64,000 nucleotides of DNA from assembly GCA_036504075.1 (NCBI GenBank), contig DASXVX010000016.1, positions 62,001 through 126,000 on the forward strand, in the 5' to 3' direction. The position numbers and the translations under genes are program-made. This DNA comes from DASXVX01 sp036504075 (GTDB lineage Bacteria > Bacillota > Sulfobacillia > Symbiobacteriales > Symbiobacteriaceae). Below the pieces are notes generated by a model. That model was not told where the DNA came from. It saw nothing but the letters and a program-made list of their open reading frames with translations, and made no database searches. Shown here in pieces: positions 40,103 to 48,839 of this stretch (the stretch's first letter is position 1; the number at the start of each line of letters is the position of its first letter).

Positions 40103-40687
40103 TCAAATCTCCCCGCGGGCCCGGCGCCCCTCGACCCAGCACTTGCGGCAGCGCGCTTCGTACTTGTCGCCCGCCCCGACGGAGACGTCTTCCTTTTTGG
40201 CCCGCAAGGCGAACGGCTTGGTGGAAGGCTCCCCGCAGACCACGCAGACGCCGTACACCGAGGTGATGTTGTCGGCAACGGCCAATAGCTCCGGCATGAT
40301 CCCGAAGGACTTGCCTTCGGACGTCTGCGAAAGCCCCGCCAGAATGACGTAATGCCCCCGGTTGGCCAGTTCCTGCACGGCTTCCACCAGTGATCGGTCG
40401 TAGAACTGCGCCTCGTCGATGGCGATGACCGACGGCTTGTGCATTTCGGCGTACCACAGGATCTCCAGGGGGTTATCGGTATGGACCGCCTCAAATCGCA
40501 CGCCATCGTGGGACATGATCACTTCATCTTCCCCGAAACGGGCCGCAAGTTTCGGCTGGAAGACGGCGGCGGTGCGTTTGGCCAACATGAAAGTCCGTAC
40601 CCGGCGAATCAACTCCGTCGTTTTGCCGGCGTACATACTGCCTGAAGTAATCACATCGATCCAGCCGTAGTTCAAATTGCGATGCAA
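40103..40687 (-). CDS. tdk: Thymidine kinase
   Basis: Tdk phosphorylates thymidine for nucleotide salvage. The 194-residue product is a type II (TK1-like) enzyme: P-loop ITSGSMYAGKTTELIRRVRT near residue 14, VIAIDEAQFYDRSL, the lasso-like ILAGLSQTSEGKSFG, and four zinc cysteines in VCVVCGEPS and CRKCWVEGR. The start is TTG at 40687 behind GAGGGGG, 8 bases away. A second TTG four codons on is less well placed. It is the last gene in the minus-strand series that follows cwlD. Confidence 0.93.
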   Translation of the reverse strand: MHRNLNYGWIDVITSGSMYAGKTTELIRRVRTFMLAKRTAAVFQPKLAARFGEDEVIMSHDGVRFEAVHTDNPLEILWYAEMHKPSVIAIDEAQFYDRSLVEAVQELANRGHYVILAGLSQTSEGKSFGIMPELLAVADNITSVYGVCVVCGEPSTKPFALRAKKEDVSVGAGDKYEARCRKCWVEGRRARGEI

Positions 40688-40795
40688 AACGGGAACCCCC
40701 TCTGGCCGAACTCGCTCAGAGAGGGTTCGTGATGTCGTCCCCGCAATCCTCCGCGATTCGAAGGTTTTGGGTTGCCGGGGGCGGTTCCCAGCCGA

Positions 40796-41527
40796 CTAAC
40801 GCCCGAGCGAGCCGCCGGCATTGGCGTTCGGCACCTGCGCCTTGAAGTAGTCCGCCAGCCCCAGTGCGATGGCCGTCGCCACCGTTCGCTGGTAAGTCGG
40901 GTCTTTCAGTTGCCGGTGCTCCCGGTCGTGCGTGAGGAAGCCTACCTCCACCATCGCCGCCGCCACCGGTGAGTTGCGAAGCACAAAGTAGTCGGCCGGG
41001 AGTACCGTCCGGGTGGTAGGCGTCAGAAGCCGGAACTGGTTCTGGATCGCCAGGGCCAGTTCCTTGCCCGCCGGCAGGCCGTCCTTCTGGTAGAAGGTCT
41101 GAGCCCCCCAGCAGTTGCAGGCGTCCTTGTTGGCGTGAATGCTCACGTAAACGTGCGCCTTGTGCCGGCCCGCCAGCGCCACTCGTTTGCCCAGTTCCTC
41201 CCGGATCGTCCCGCCCAGGTTCGTGTCCTCCGTCCGGGTCAGCACCACGGTAACGCCTTGCTGCTCCAGCATCTGTTTCAGCGCCATACTGATTTCCAGG
41301 ACCACCGTTTTCTCCAGCGTCTCACCCACCACGGCCCCGGGGTCCTCACCGCCGTGGCCCGGGTCGAGAATGACCACGGTCCCACTCAGCCAGCGGCGGG
41401 CATCCGTCAGCTCCGCCTGCACCGCCAGGTCTGTGCGCTGCGCCAGGGCGGCGCTCCCGGACACCGCCCACACCAACAGCAACGCCAGGCCGACCACCGC
41501 GACCCGGCGCGAAAAATCTCGCTGCAC
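40796..41527 (-). CDS. cwlD: N-acetylmuramoyl-L-alanine amidase, CwlD type
   Basis: CwlD removes the peptide from muramic acid so that muramic lactam can form in spore cortex; it acts outside the membrane. The 243-residue product has a signal-like segment (VAVVGLALLLVWAVSGSAALA) and an amidase_3 domain. The domain has zinc ligands in VILDPGHGGEDPGAV and YVSIHANKD, and a catalytic glutamate in MVEVGFLTHDREH. The start is GTG at 41527, which gives the better distance to GAGGGG than GTG at 41536. Location behind rpsI, as in Bacillus, supports the name and suggests a spore-forming ancestor. Confidence 0.85.
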   Translation of the reverse strand: MQRDFSRRVAVVGLALLLVWAVSGSAALAQRTDLAVQAELTDARRWLSGTVVILDPGHGGEDPGAVVGETLEKTVVLEISMALKQMLEQQGVTVVLTRTEDTNLGGTIREELGKRVALAGRHKAHVYVSIHANKDACNCWGAQTFYQKDGLPAGKELALAIQNQFRLLTPTTRTVLPADYFVLRNSPVAAAMVEVGFLTHDREHRQLKDPTYQRTVATAIALGLADYFKAQVPNANAGGSLGR

Positions 41528-41603
41528 CAGGCTCACCCCTCTTGCGGGAAAGCTATGCAGCTAGACTGCCCAGCTAGAAAGGCTTCCATCCAAGCCGGGC
41601 CAA

Positions 41604-41655
41604 ACGGTTCAGGTGACCGGTTCAGGTGACCGGTTCAGGTGACCGGTTCAGGTCA
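41604..41655. repeat. Tandem repeat of a 13-bp unit CAGGTGACCGGTT
   Basis: Three perfect copies start at 41610, 41623 and 41636. Partial units flank them on both sides (ACGGTT before, CAGGTCA after). The array lies in the 170-base gap between cwlD and rpsI. Each unit contains GGTGACC, itself a palindrome. Confidence 0.95.
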
Positions 41656-41661
41656 TAAGCA

Positions 41662-41689
41662 GAGCCCGCAGCATTTCGGCTGCGGGCTC
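41662..41689 (-). terminator. Hairpin downstream of rpsI
   Basis: GAGCCCGCAGC (41662-41672) and GCTGCGGGCTC (41679-41689) form a perfect 11-bp stem, 8 bases after the rpsI stop. The tail (TGCTTATG on the minus strand) is poor in T, so it may only weaken transcription into cwlD. Confidence 0.6.
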
Positions 41690-41697
41690 GGTAAATC

Positions 41698-42093
41698 TTA
41701 ACGCTTGGAGAACTGCGGACGCTTGCGGGCCTTCTTCAGGCCGTACTTGCGGCGCTCCTTCATGCGCGGGTCACGGGTCAGGAAGCCGGCCTGCTTCAGG
41801 CCGGCCCGGAAGGTGCCGTCCACCTTCAACAGGGCCCGAGAAGCACCATGACGGATCGCGCCGGCCTGGCCGGAAACACCACCGCCAATAACATTGACGA
41901 TCATGTCGAACTTGCCGGTAGTCCCGGTAAGCTCCAGGGGGCTGGCGACCAACATCTGCAGGGTCTTCAGGCCGAAGTAATCCTCCACGGTACGGGAGTT
42001 AACGGTAATAGCGCCGGTGCCCGGAACAAGCCGGACCCGAGCGACGGCATTCTTACGACGGCCGGTGCCCAAATACTGCACGAGAGTGCTCAT
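41698..42093 (-). CDS. rpsI: 30S ribosomal protein S9
   Basis: The 131-residue S9 has the family start TGRRKNAVARVRLVPGTGAI and the basic tail KKARKRPQFSKR, which reaches the P-site tRNA. It lies 20 bases behind rplM, its usual partner. The ATG at 42093 follows GGAGGCG. Confidence 0.98.
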   Translation of the reverse strand: MSTLVQYLGTGRRKNAVARVRLVPGTGAITVNSRTVEDYFGLKTLQMLVASPLELTGTTGKFDMIVNVIGGGVSGQAGAIRHGASRALLKVDGTFRAGLKQAGFLTRDPRMKERRKYGLKKARKRPQFSKR

Positions 42094-42113
42094 GTATCAC
42101 ACGCCTCCTTTCG

Positions 42114-42545
42114 TTAGACTTCCAGCTTCTCCGGCATCTGCGCCGCATGCGGGTGCTCCGGACCAGCATACACCTTCAGCTTGCGGTACATGTCCGCGCC
42201 GAGCTTATTGTGAGGAAGCATCCCTTTGATGGCGTGTTCGAGCACCCGAATCGGGTGCTTCTGGAGCAGAGCCCCGGCGGTGACGGACTTCTGGCCGCCC
42301 GGATAGCCGGTGTGCCGAAGGTAGACCTTATCCATCAGCTTGTTGCCGGTCAGGTGGATCTTTTCGGCGTTGACGATGATGATAAAGTCGCCGCAATCGG
42401 TATGGGGCGTGAACGTGGGCTTGTGCTTGCCGCGCAACATGGCGGCGAGCTTCGAAGCCAGGCGGCCGAGGGTCTGGCCTTCGGCGTCAACCACGTACCA
42501 CTTCCGCTCGACATTCTGCGGATTGGCCATGAATGTAGTGCTCAA
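42114..42545 (-). CDS. rplM: 50S ribosomal protein L13
   Basis: The 143-residue L13 shows WYVVDAEGQTLGRLASKLA, FIIIVNAEKIHLTGNK and RHTGYPGG, all typical. The start is TTG at 42545, 8 bases behind GGAGGGAA; an ATG five codons on is less well spaced. It has its own strong promoter 150 bases upstream and a long leader, so rplM-rpsI-cwlD can be expressed apart from the ribosomal supercluster. Confidence 0.98.
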   Translation of the reverse strand: MSTTFMANPQNVERKWYVVDAEGQTLGRLASKLAAMLRGKHKPTFTPHTDCGDFIIIVNAEKIHLTGNKLMDKVYLRHTGYPGGQKSVTAGALLQKHPIRVLEHAIKGMLPHNKLGADMYRKLKVYAGPEHPHAAQMPEKLEV

Positions 42546-42689
42546 CTGGATTCCCTCCTACGGAGAATGAGAGCAGGAACCAGGGGCGCATCTATGCTTA
42601 TCGGCCACGCCCGGCGTACACGGGGCTAGCGTGAGGTCCGGGTCGCGCCTGGTTTGGCGTAAGATACAGATCCCGAGTCAACGTGTAAT

Positions 42690-42718
42690 AGTGTACATTG
42701 CCAAACTCGCCCTGTCAA
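42690..42718 (-). promoter_or_regulatory. Promoter of rplM-rpsI
   Basis: On the minus strand TTGACA (42713-42718), a 17-base spacer and TACACT (42690-42695) form a near-consensus promoter. The transcript would have a leader of about 140 bases before rplM, which could hold an L13 leader. The rest of the 367-base gap toward truA is GC-rich and has GGATGCCCCTGCG-like and GGGTACCC-like fragments, but no gene. Confidence 0.72.
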
Positions 42719-42912
42719 CCCTCGCTCCGGGGTACCCTGCTTGCTCCCCGGCCGCTGTCGCTCCAGGGCATCCTACTTGCTCGCCGGTCGCCGGCCCTTC
42801 TGTACGGCCTTGAGGGGGTTCGCCAGCGCCCGAATGTCGCTGCGCAGGATGCCCCTGCGCTCCGCTCGGGACGCAGGATACCCCTTCGCTTGCGCGCACA
42901 GCGGCGGGGCCG

Positions 42913-43692
42913 TCAATCTTGCGGGGCCTCGTCGTGCGGTGCCGGGCCGGGGCCGTAGTGCACCTCTTCAAGGCATAGTCCATGGGCCAGGAGCGTCTTG
43001 CCCGCCCGGGTCCGGTCCCCGGTCGCCAGGGCCGCCTGCACGTCGTCCACGGTGCGCCGCCCGGCCCCTGCTTCCAGCAAGGTGCCGGCGATAATCCGCA
43101 CCATGTTGTACAGAAAGCCATCCGCCTCCACGTCGATGTAGACGAAAGGCGCCTGTGCCGTCAGATCCACCCGGCTTACCGTCCGGACCGAAGTCTTCGC
43201 CGCACCGCCGGTCGACCGGAACGCGGCAAAGTCATGCTTCCCGATCAGCAGCCCCCCGGCCTCACGCATCCGGGCCAGGTCCAGGTCCCGCCCCCAGTGA
43301 AAGGCATACAGCCGGGTGAGCGGCGACTGAAAGACCGCCTGCTCGATGGTGTAGCGGTACCGCTTCGAAACCGCCCAGTACCGGGCGTGAAACTCATCCG
43401 GCACCGCTTCAGCCGCCACTGCGACGATATCCGACGGCAAGCGCTGGTTCAACGCGTACGGCCACCGGTCCAGCGGAATCCGACTCGCCGTCCGGAAGTG
43501 GACAATCTGGCCCCGCGCATGCACCCCTGCATCCGTCCGCCCCGCCGCGGCGCCAATCTTGAACGCCGGATCGCCGGTGAGAATCCGCAGGGCATCCTCC
43601 AGCTTCTCCTGGATGGTCACCCCGTTCGGTTGCCGCTGAAACCCGGCATACCCGGTTCCATCGTACTGCAGCGTCAGCTTGATCGTCGGCAT
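42913..43692 (-). CDS. truA: tRNA pseudouridine synthase A
   Basis: TruA makes pseudouridine at positions 38-40 of tRNA anticodon stems. The 259-residue product shows KLTLQYDGTGYAGFQRQPNG, the catalytic-aspartate motif AAAGRTDAGVHARGQIVHF, and SKRYRYTI. It follows ecfT by 16 bases, as in Bacillus and relatives. The ATG at 43692 is preceded by GGGGGCGGT. Confidence 0.96.
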   Translation of the reverse strand: MPTIKLTLQYDGTGYAGFQRQPNGVTIQEKLEDALRILTGDPAFKIGAAAGRTDAGVHARGQIVHFRTASRIPLDRWPYALNQRLPSDIVAVAAEAVPDEFHARYWAVSKRYRYTIEQAVFQSPLTRLYAFHWGRDLDLARMREAGGLLIGKHDFAAFRSTGGAAKTSVRTVSRVDLTAQAPFVYIDVEADGFLYNMVRIIAGTLLEAGAGRRTVDDVQAALATGDRTRAGKTLLAHGLCLEEVHYGPGPAPHDEAPQD

Positions 43693-43708
43693 GCCACCGC
43701 CCCCGCCT

Positions 43709-44518
43709 TCACCCCAGGTGCCTCACCCGCAGGTACGTGACCGTCGCGGTCAACGCCACCAGCACCGTCAGCGCCGCAAAGTCACGCGCGGTAAATACCA
43801 GTTGTTTCATCTTGGTCCGCCCCTGGCCGCCCCGGTAGCCCCGCGCCTCCATGGCCGTCGCCAGCTCGTCCGCCCGTCGGAACGCCGCCACAAACAGCGG
43901 CACCATCACCGGAATCAGTCCCCGGGCCCGGTTCATCAGGTTCCCCGATTGAAAGTCTGCCCCACGGGCCGCCTGAGCCCGCATGATCCGGTCCGCTTCC
44001 TCTGCCAGCGTTGGAATGAACCGCAGCGCAATGGTCATCATCAGCGCCAGTTCGTGCGCCGGCACGCCCAGCGGCGATAACGGCCGTAGGAGCCGCTCCA
44101 TGCCGTCCGTCAGGTGAATCGGCGACGTCGTGAGCGTCAGCAGCGACGCCGTCACCACCAGAAGCACCAGCCGGATGGCGGCGATCGCCGACAGAACGAT
44201 CCCCTCGCGGGTGATCGTAAACCGCCCGATGTGCCAGAGTGCTTCCCCTGGTGTCAGGAAGGCGTTGAAGACCACCGTAATCGCCAGGAAAATCAAAATC
44301 GGCCTGAGACCCCGGAGAATGAACTTGATCGGCACCTGACTGAGCAGCACTGCCATCAGGCTGAAGAGCACCACAATGAGATACCCCGGCCAGGCCTTGG
44401 GCAGGAAAATGACCACGCTCATAAAGATCACACCGAGAATCTTCGTTCGGGGGTCCAACCGGTGCAGGAGCGAATCGCCGGGGAAGTACTGGCCAATGGT
44501 TACAGCCGACATGTTCAC
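43709..44518 (-). CDS. ecfT: Energy-coupling factor transporter transmembrane protein EcfT
   Basis: EcfT links the two ATPases to a substrate-binding S component for vitamin uptake. The 269-residue product has five or six membrane segments and the paired Ala-Arg-Gly coupling motifs (AQAARGADFQSG and MEARGYRGG). Its GTG start at 44518 overlaps the ecfA2 stop as GTGA. No S component is in the window, so this is a shared (group II) module serving S proteins encoded elsewhere. Confidence 0.95.
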   Translation of the reverse strand: MNMSAVTIGQYFPGDSLLHRLDPRTKILGVIFMSVVIFLPKAWPGYLIVVLFSLMAVLLSQVPIKFILRGLRPILIFLAITVVFNAFLTPGEALWHIGRFTITREGIVLSAIAAIRLVLLVVTASLLTLTTSPIHLTDGMERLLRPLSPLGVPAHELALMMTIALRFIPTLAEEADRIMRAQAARGADFQSGNLMNRARGLIPVMVPLFVAAFRRADELATAMEARGYRGGQGRTKMKQLVFTARDFAALTVLVALTATVTYLRVRHLG

Positions 44519-45375
44519 CGGCGCTTTCCTCCCTTCCCGAGCGCCGCCAGAATGGCCGCGGTCGTCTGTTCGAGGGTCACGGCGCCCGCCGGCAGGTTCC
44601 AGCCCTGGTCACGAAGCTGGTCCAGCAGCACCACCGCCGCCGGCACCCCCAGCCCGATGGACTCCAGATCAGCCCGCCGGGAGAACAGTTCCGACGGCGA
44701 GCCCACCAAGTGGACCCGCCCCCGGTGCATGACCAGCACCTTGTCGGCCATCTCCGCAACATCATCCATCGAGTGGGAGACCAGGCAGACCGTCATTCCC
44801 AGGCTCGGGAACGTGCGAACCAGTGACAGAATCTCCTCCCGACCCCGCGGGTCCAGACCCGCCGTTGGCTCGTCCAGAATCAACACCCGCGGCTCCATGG
44901 CTAACACGCCCGCCAGGGCGACCCGGCGGGCCTGCCCGCCCGAAAGCGAGAACGGCGAGCGGCTGCGGAACGACTCGTCCAGCCCTACCCGCTGCATGGC
45001 CCGGGCCACCCGCCGCTCCACCTCGTCGGTGAGAAGCTTCATGTTCCGCGGCCCGAAGGCGATGTCCTCGTAGACCGTCTCCCCGAACAGCTGGTGCTCA
45101 GGGTACTGGAAGACCAGCCCCACCTTTTGCCGCACCGCTTTCAGGTCGACCCCCCGCACCGCGAGGTCCACGCCGTCAACCTGCACCTGCCCCTGGGTCG
45201 GCTTCAGAAGCCCGTTCATGTGCTGAATCAGCGTCGACTTGCCCGAGCCCGTCGGCCCGATAATGCCCCAGAACTCCCCATCGGGAATGGTCAGGGTGAT
45301 ATCGTCCAGCGCCTGCCATTGGAACGGAGTGCCCGGCTGGTACGTATAACTGACGTGTTCTAGCGTAATCGGCAT
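44515..45375 (-). CDS. ecfA2: Energy-coupling factor transporter ATPase EcfA2
   Basis: The 286-residue ABC ATPase shows Walker A GIIGPTGSGKSTLIQHMNGL, Q-loop VFQYPEHQLFGETVYED, signature SLSGGQARRVALAGVLA and Walker B VLILDEPTAGLD, then H-loop LVSHSMDD. It overlaps the end of ecfA1 by 16 bases and ecfT by 4. It powers vitamin uptake with EcfA1 and EcfT at the inner membrane face. Confidence 0.95.
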   Translation of the reverse strand: MPITLEHVSYTYQPGTPFQWQALDDITLTIPDGEFWGIIGPTGSGKSTLIQHMNGLLKPTQGQVQVDGVDLAVRGVDLKAVRQKVGLVFQYPEHQLFGETVYEDIAFGPRNMKLLTDEVERRVARAMQRVGLDESFRSRSPFSLSGGQARRVALAGVLAMEPRVLILDEPTAGLDPRGREEILSLVRTFPSLGMTVCLVSHSMDDVAEMADKVLVMHRGRVHLVGSPSELFSRRADLESIGLGVPAAVVLLDQLRDQGWNLPAGAVTLEQTTAAILAALGKGGKRR

Positions 45376-46211
45376 AGCGCTTCCACCAGTTCATCGAGAG
45401 TGAGAATGGAGTCCGGAAGGAGAATGCCCGACGCCCGGAGCCGATCCGCCACCGCCACCGCCGGCGGCACGTCCAACCGGAGTTCCCGGAGCCGCTGCGA
45501 CTGCACAAAGATCTCCCGAGGCGTCCCCGCAAGCTGGATCCGGCCCTCCGCCATGACGACGACCCGGTCAGCCAGGGCCGCCTCCTCCATGAAGTGGGTG
45601 ATCCAGACCACGGCGATGCCAAACTCCCGGTTCAGCCGGTGAACCACCTCCACCACCTCCGCCCGCCCCGAAGGGTCGAGCATGGCGGTAGGCTCGTCCA
45701 GCACCAGGCAGGCCGGCCGGAGCGCCAACACCCCGGCAATCGCCACCCGCTGCTTCTGCCCACCCGAGAGCAGGTGCGGCGCCCGGTCCCGCATCGCAGT
45801 CATGCCGACCGTCGCCAGAGCCTCCGCCACCCGCTGCCGGATTTCCGGCGGCGGACAACCCTGGTTCTCGGGGCCGAACGCCACATCCTCCTCGACGATC
45901 GCCGCGACAATCTGGTTGTCCGGGTTCTGAAAGACCATGCCCACCCGGTCCCGGATGTCCCACAAATGCTTCTCGTCGGCGGTGTCCATGCCGTCCACCA
46001 GGACGTGGCCCTCGCGCGGCAGCAAGAGCGCGTTAAAATGGCGGGCCAGCGTTGACTTGCCCGAACCGTTCATGCCCAGGACCGCCACGAACTCCCCCCG
46101 CCCAACGGCGAGGCTGACCTGGTCCAGGGCCAGGTGAATCTGCTGGGTAGCCGGATCGGTCGGAGCGTAGGCAAACGAAATGGAATCCACGGCAATAAAG
46201 GCATCGCCCAA
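45360..46211 (-). CDS. ecfA1: Energy-coupling factor transporter ATPase EcfA1
   Basis: The product (283 residues from the chosen start) shows Walker A LGMNGSGKSTLARHFNALL, Q-loop VFQNPDNQIVAAIVEEDV, signature LLSGGQKQRVAIAGVLA and Walker B LVLDEPTAMLDP. The start is taken as TTG at 46211, 8 bases behind AAGGTG. It gives GDAFIAVDSISFAY, the usual family beginning. ATG at 46241 is the alternative. It follows rplQ and the terminator at 46300-46334. Confidence 0.93.
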   Translation of the reverse strand: MGDAFIAVDSISFAYAPTDPATQQIHLALDQVSLAVGRGEFVAVLGMNGSGKSTLARHFNALLLPREGHVLVDGMDTADEKHLWDIRDRVGMVFQNPDNQIVAAIVEEDVAFGPENQGCPPPEIRQRVAEALATVGMTAMRDRAPHLLSGGQKQRVAIAGVLALRPACLVLDEPTAMLDPSGRAEVVEVVHRLNREFGIAVVWITHFMEEAALADRVVVMAEGRIQLAGTPREIFVQSQRLRELRLDVPPAVAVADRLRASGILLPDSILTLDELVEALCRLR

Positions 46212-46299
46212 AGTCTCGGCACCTTCTCCTGCTAATCTCATCTTACGGTAACAGACCGCAGCGACAGTGGCAAGGATGCCACCCGGGACCACGGCCCAA

Positions 46300-46334
46300 A
46301 GGAAAGGCGAGCTCCGCAGAAGCGAAGCTCGCCC
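46300..46334 (-). terminator. Terminator at the end of the ribosomal supercluster
   Basis: On the minus strand GGCGAGCTTCGC and GCGGAGCTCGCC pair with one mismatch around a TTCT loop, followed by TTTCCTTT. It lies 48 bases past the rplQ stop and ahead of ecfA1. Some read-through into the ecf genes is likely, since no promoter stands out after it. Confidence 0.75.
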
Positions 46335-46381
46335 GTTCGCGCGCTACCAGTGAGGACTGCTCACAGGGGAGCGTCCGCTTA

Positions 46382-46723
46382 CTAAACCAGCTCCAGAATC
46401 GCCATCGGTGCGGCGTCGCCCTTGCGGACACCGGTCTTGATGACCCGCGTGTAGCCGCCATTGCGCTCCTTGTACCGGGGGGCGATGTTCTCGAACAGCT
46501 TCTTGACCACGGATTCATCATAAATGAAAGCCATGGCCTGACGGCGGGCGTGAAGATCACCACGCTTGGCGAGGGTAATGAACTCCTCGGCGATGCCCTT
46601 GATCTCCTGGGCCTTGCCCTCCGTCGTCTCAATCCGCTCCTTGTCGAACAGAGCGGTCACGACGGTCCGGAACAGCGCCTTACGCGCGGAGCTGTCACGA
46701 CCGAGCTTTTGATACTGAGCCAT
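46382..46723 (-). CDS. rplQ: 50S ribosomal protein L17
   Basis: The 113-residue L17 begins MAQYQKLGRDSSARKALFRT and contains RIETTEGKAQEIKGIAEEFI. The ATG at 46723 follows GGGGTGA at 8 bases, while an upstream in-frame start four codons earlier overlaps that site. It is the last gene of the alpha operon. Confidence 0.97.
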   Translation of the reverse strand: MAQYQKLGRDSSARKALFRTVVTALFDKERIETTEGKAQEIKGIAEEFITLAKRGDLHARRQAMAFIYDESVVKKLFENIAPRYKERNGGYTRVIKTGVRKGDAAPMAILELV

Positions 46724-46770
46724 TTCGCATGTCACCCCTATCGTCAGTCAAAAGGTGGGAAGCGTGGGTG

Positions 46771-47718
46771 TTAGTCGTCAGACTCACGGAGCGAGAGGCC
46801 GATGGCGGCCAACTTCTGCTTGACCTCTTCGAGGGACTTCTTGCCCAGGTTGCGGACTTTGATCATCTCTTCGTCCGATTTGGCGCACAGCTCTGCGACG
46901 GTGTTAATGCCTGCCCGCTTGAGGCAGTTGTAAGACCGCACGGAGAGGTCCAGTTCCTCGATGGTCATTTCCATGAGCTTGTTCCGGTCGTTCTCATCCT
47001 TCTCCTGCATAACCTCGATGGTATCCGCATCGTCGGTCAGGGAGAGGAAGAGTTCCAGGTGTTCCTTGAGGATCTTGGCGCCCCAGGAGCAAGCCTCGTC
47101 CGGCTTGATCGTCCCGTTGGTCCAGACCTCGAGGGTCAGCTTGTCGTAGTTGGTACGGTTGCCGACACGGGTGTGCTCAATGGTGTAGTTAACCCGGCGG
47201 ATTGGACTGAAAATCGAGTCCACCGGAATCACACCGATCGGCATATCCGGCGACTTGTTCTGGTCCGCCGGGACATACCCGCGCCCCTTGCCGACAGCAA
47301 TCTCAGCCACGAGCCGTCCGCCCTTGTCCAGGGTAGCGATGTGCAGGTCCGGGTTGAGGATCTCCACATCGGCGTCCGTATGAATGTCCCCAGCCTTGAC
47401 TTCACCTTCGCCGTCCGCCTCGATGCGGAGAAGCTTGGATTCGTCGCTGTGCACCTTCAGCGAGAGCTGCTTGAGGTTGAGGATTATATCCGTAACGTCC
47501 TCTACGACCCCGGGGATCGTGGAGAATTCATGCAGCACGCCGTCGATCTTCACAGAGGTGACTGCGGCCCCTGGCAGGGACGAAAGCAGGATACGCCGCA
47601 GTGAATTGCCAAGGGTGATGCCGTAGCCACGCTCGAGCGGCTCAACCACGAATTTGCCGTAGCTGTTGTCCTCGGCTAGCTCCACGCACTCAATCTTGGG
47701 CTTTTCCATTCCGATCAT
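46771..47718 (-). CDS. rpoA: DNA-directed RNA polymerase alpha subunit
   Basis: The 315-residue product has both the assembly domain (FVVEPLERGYGITLGNSLRR, LLSSLPGAAVTSVKIDG) and the C-terminal promoter and activator-contact domain (SVRSYNCLKRAGINTVAELC, VRNLGKKSLEEVKQKL). The normal alpha-operon position between rpsD and rplQ is kept. Confidence 0.98.
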   Translation of the reverse strand: MIGMEKPKIECVELAEDNSYGKFVVEPLERGYGITLGNSLRRILLSSLPGAAVTSVKIDGVLHEFSTIPGVVEDVTDIILNLKQLSLKVHSDESKLLRIEADGEGEVKAGDIHTDADVEILNPDLHIATLDKGGRLVAEIAVGKGRGYVPADQNKSPDMPIGVIPVDSIFSPIRRVNYTIEHTRVGNRTNYDKLTLEVWTNGTIKPDEACSWGAKILKEHLELFLSLTDDADTIEVMQEKDENDRNKLMEMTIEELDLSVRSYNCLKRAGINTVAELCAKSDEEMIKVRNLGKKSLEEVKQKLAAIGLSLRESDD

Positions 47719-47795
47719 TTGCAGATACCCCCATTCCCTGTTCGCTCAACCCACGAGCTCCCTACGCCGCTGCGACTGTCTCCGAAATCCAATGA

Positions 47796-48410
47796 TTAAC
47801 GGGAGTACAGTTCGACGATGAGGTGCTCCTGGACGGGGGCGTCGATTTCATCCCGGTTCGGCAGCCGGACCACGGTCCCACGCATGGCCTCAGCCTCGAC
47901 CGTCAGCCAGGCCGGAATGGTGACGGCCGTGTTGGCAATCAGTTCCTTCGCCCGCTTGTGGTCGTGCCGCAACGCAATGACTTCACCCTCGCGGCACAGG
48001 TACGACGGAATGTTAACCTTCCGACCGTTGACCTCGATATGGGAGTGCTTCACGATCTGACGGGCTTCCGAACGGCTCGCGGCAAAACCCATCCGATAAA
48101 TCACGTTGTCCAGGCGGCGCTCCAGGATCTGGAGCAGAATCTCGCCGGTGACGCCCTTCTTGCGGGCGGCCAGGTCAAAGTACCGCTCGAACTGGGTCTC
48201 AAGCACGCCGTAGAACCGGCGGGCCTTCTGCTTCTCACGGAGCTGGACCCCGTACTCAGACACCTTGCGACGGGAAAGGCCATGCTGCCCCGGCGGAGTG
48301 TTCCGCTTCACGACCGGGCACTTGTCGCTATAGCACTTGTCGCCCTTGAGATATAACTTAACGCCTTCCCGGCGGCAAAGCCGGCAGACAGCGTCGGTAT
48401 AACGCGCCAT
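47796..48410 (-). CDS. rpsD: 30S ribosomal protein S4
   Basis: The 204-residue S4 is the zinc (Cys-containing) form: CRLCRREG and CYSDKCPVVKR carry the four cysteines. The S4 RNA-binding domain is seen in RRLDNVIYRMGFAASRSEAR. It starts 16S rRNA assembly. It lies within the alpha operon, unlike in Bacillus subtilis, where rpsD is elsewhere. Confidence 0.98.
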   Translation of the reverse strand: MARYTDAVCRLCRREGVKLYLKGDKCYSDKCPVVKRNTPPGQHGLSRRKVSEYGVQLREKQKARRFYGVLETQFERYFDLAARKKGVTGEILLQILERRLDNVIYRMGFAASRSEARQIVKHSHIEVNGRKVNIPSYLCREGEVIALRHDHKRAKELIANTAVTIPAWLTVEAEAMRGTVVRLPNRDEIDAPVQEHLIVELYSR

Positions 48411-48433
48411 GTGTGTTCAGTCCCCTCCTCTTC

Positions 48434-48823
48434 CTACACCCGGCGCCGCTTCGGCGGGCGGCAACCGTTGTGGGGGATCGGCGTCACGTCTTTAATCGTC
48501 GTGACTTCCAATCCGGCAGCCTGCAGCTGACGGATAGCTGCTTCACGGCCCGACCCCGGGCCCTTCACGTAGACTTCGACCTCACGCATGCCATGTTCCA
48601 TGGCGTTCTTGGCTGCCGCTTCGGCCGCCATCTGCGAGGCGAACGGAGTGGACTTACGGGAACCCTTGAAACCCATACCGCCGGAAGTCGCCCAGGAAAC
48701 GGCGTTCCCCGCTACGTCGGTAATGGTCACGATGGTGTTGTTGAAAGTAGAACGGATATGGGCCACGCCTTTATCGATGTGCTTCCGTTCCTTCTTCTTC
48801 GTACGAACAGCGCGCTTCGCCAT
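48434..48823 (-). CDS. rpsK: 30S ribosomal protein S11
   Basis: The 129-residue S11 shows AHIRSTFNNTIVTITDVAGN, YVKGPGSGREAAIRQLQAAG and the typical end NGCRPPKRRRV. It lies 16 bases after rpsM and 23 before rpsD. Confidence 0.98.
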   Translation of the reverse strand: MAKRAVRTKKKERKHIDKGVAHIRSTFNNTIVTITDVAGNAVSWATSGGMGFKGSRKSTPFASQMAAEAAAKNAMEHGMREVEVYVKGPGSGREAAIRQLQAAGLEVTTIKDVTPIPHNGCRPPKRRRV

Positions 48824-48839
48824 TTAGACGTGTCCCTCC

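Noticed and set aside
41604..41655. A regulatory operator array based on the GGTGACC palindrome
   Set aside because: It lies past the rpsI 3' end and before cwlD with no promoter. A tandem duplication is the simpler reading, so it is listed as a repeat only.
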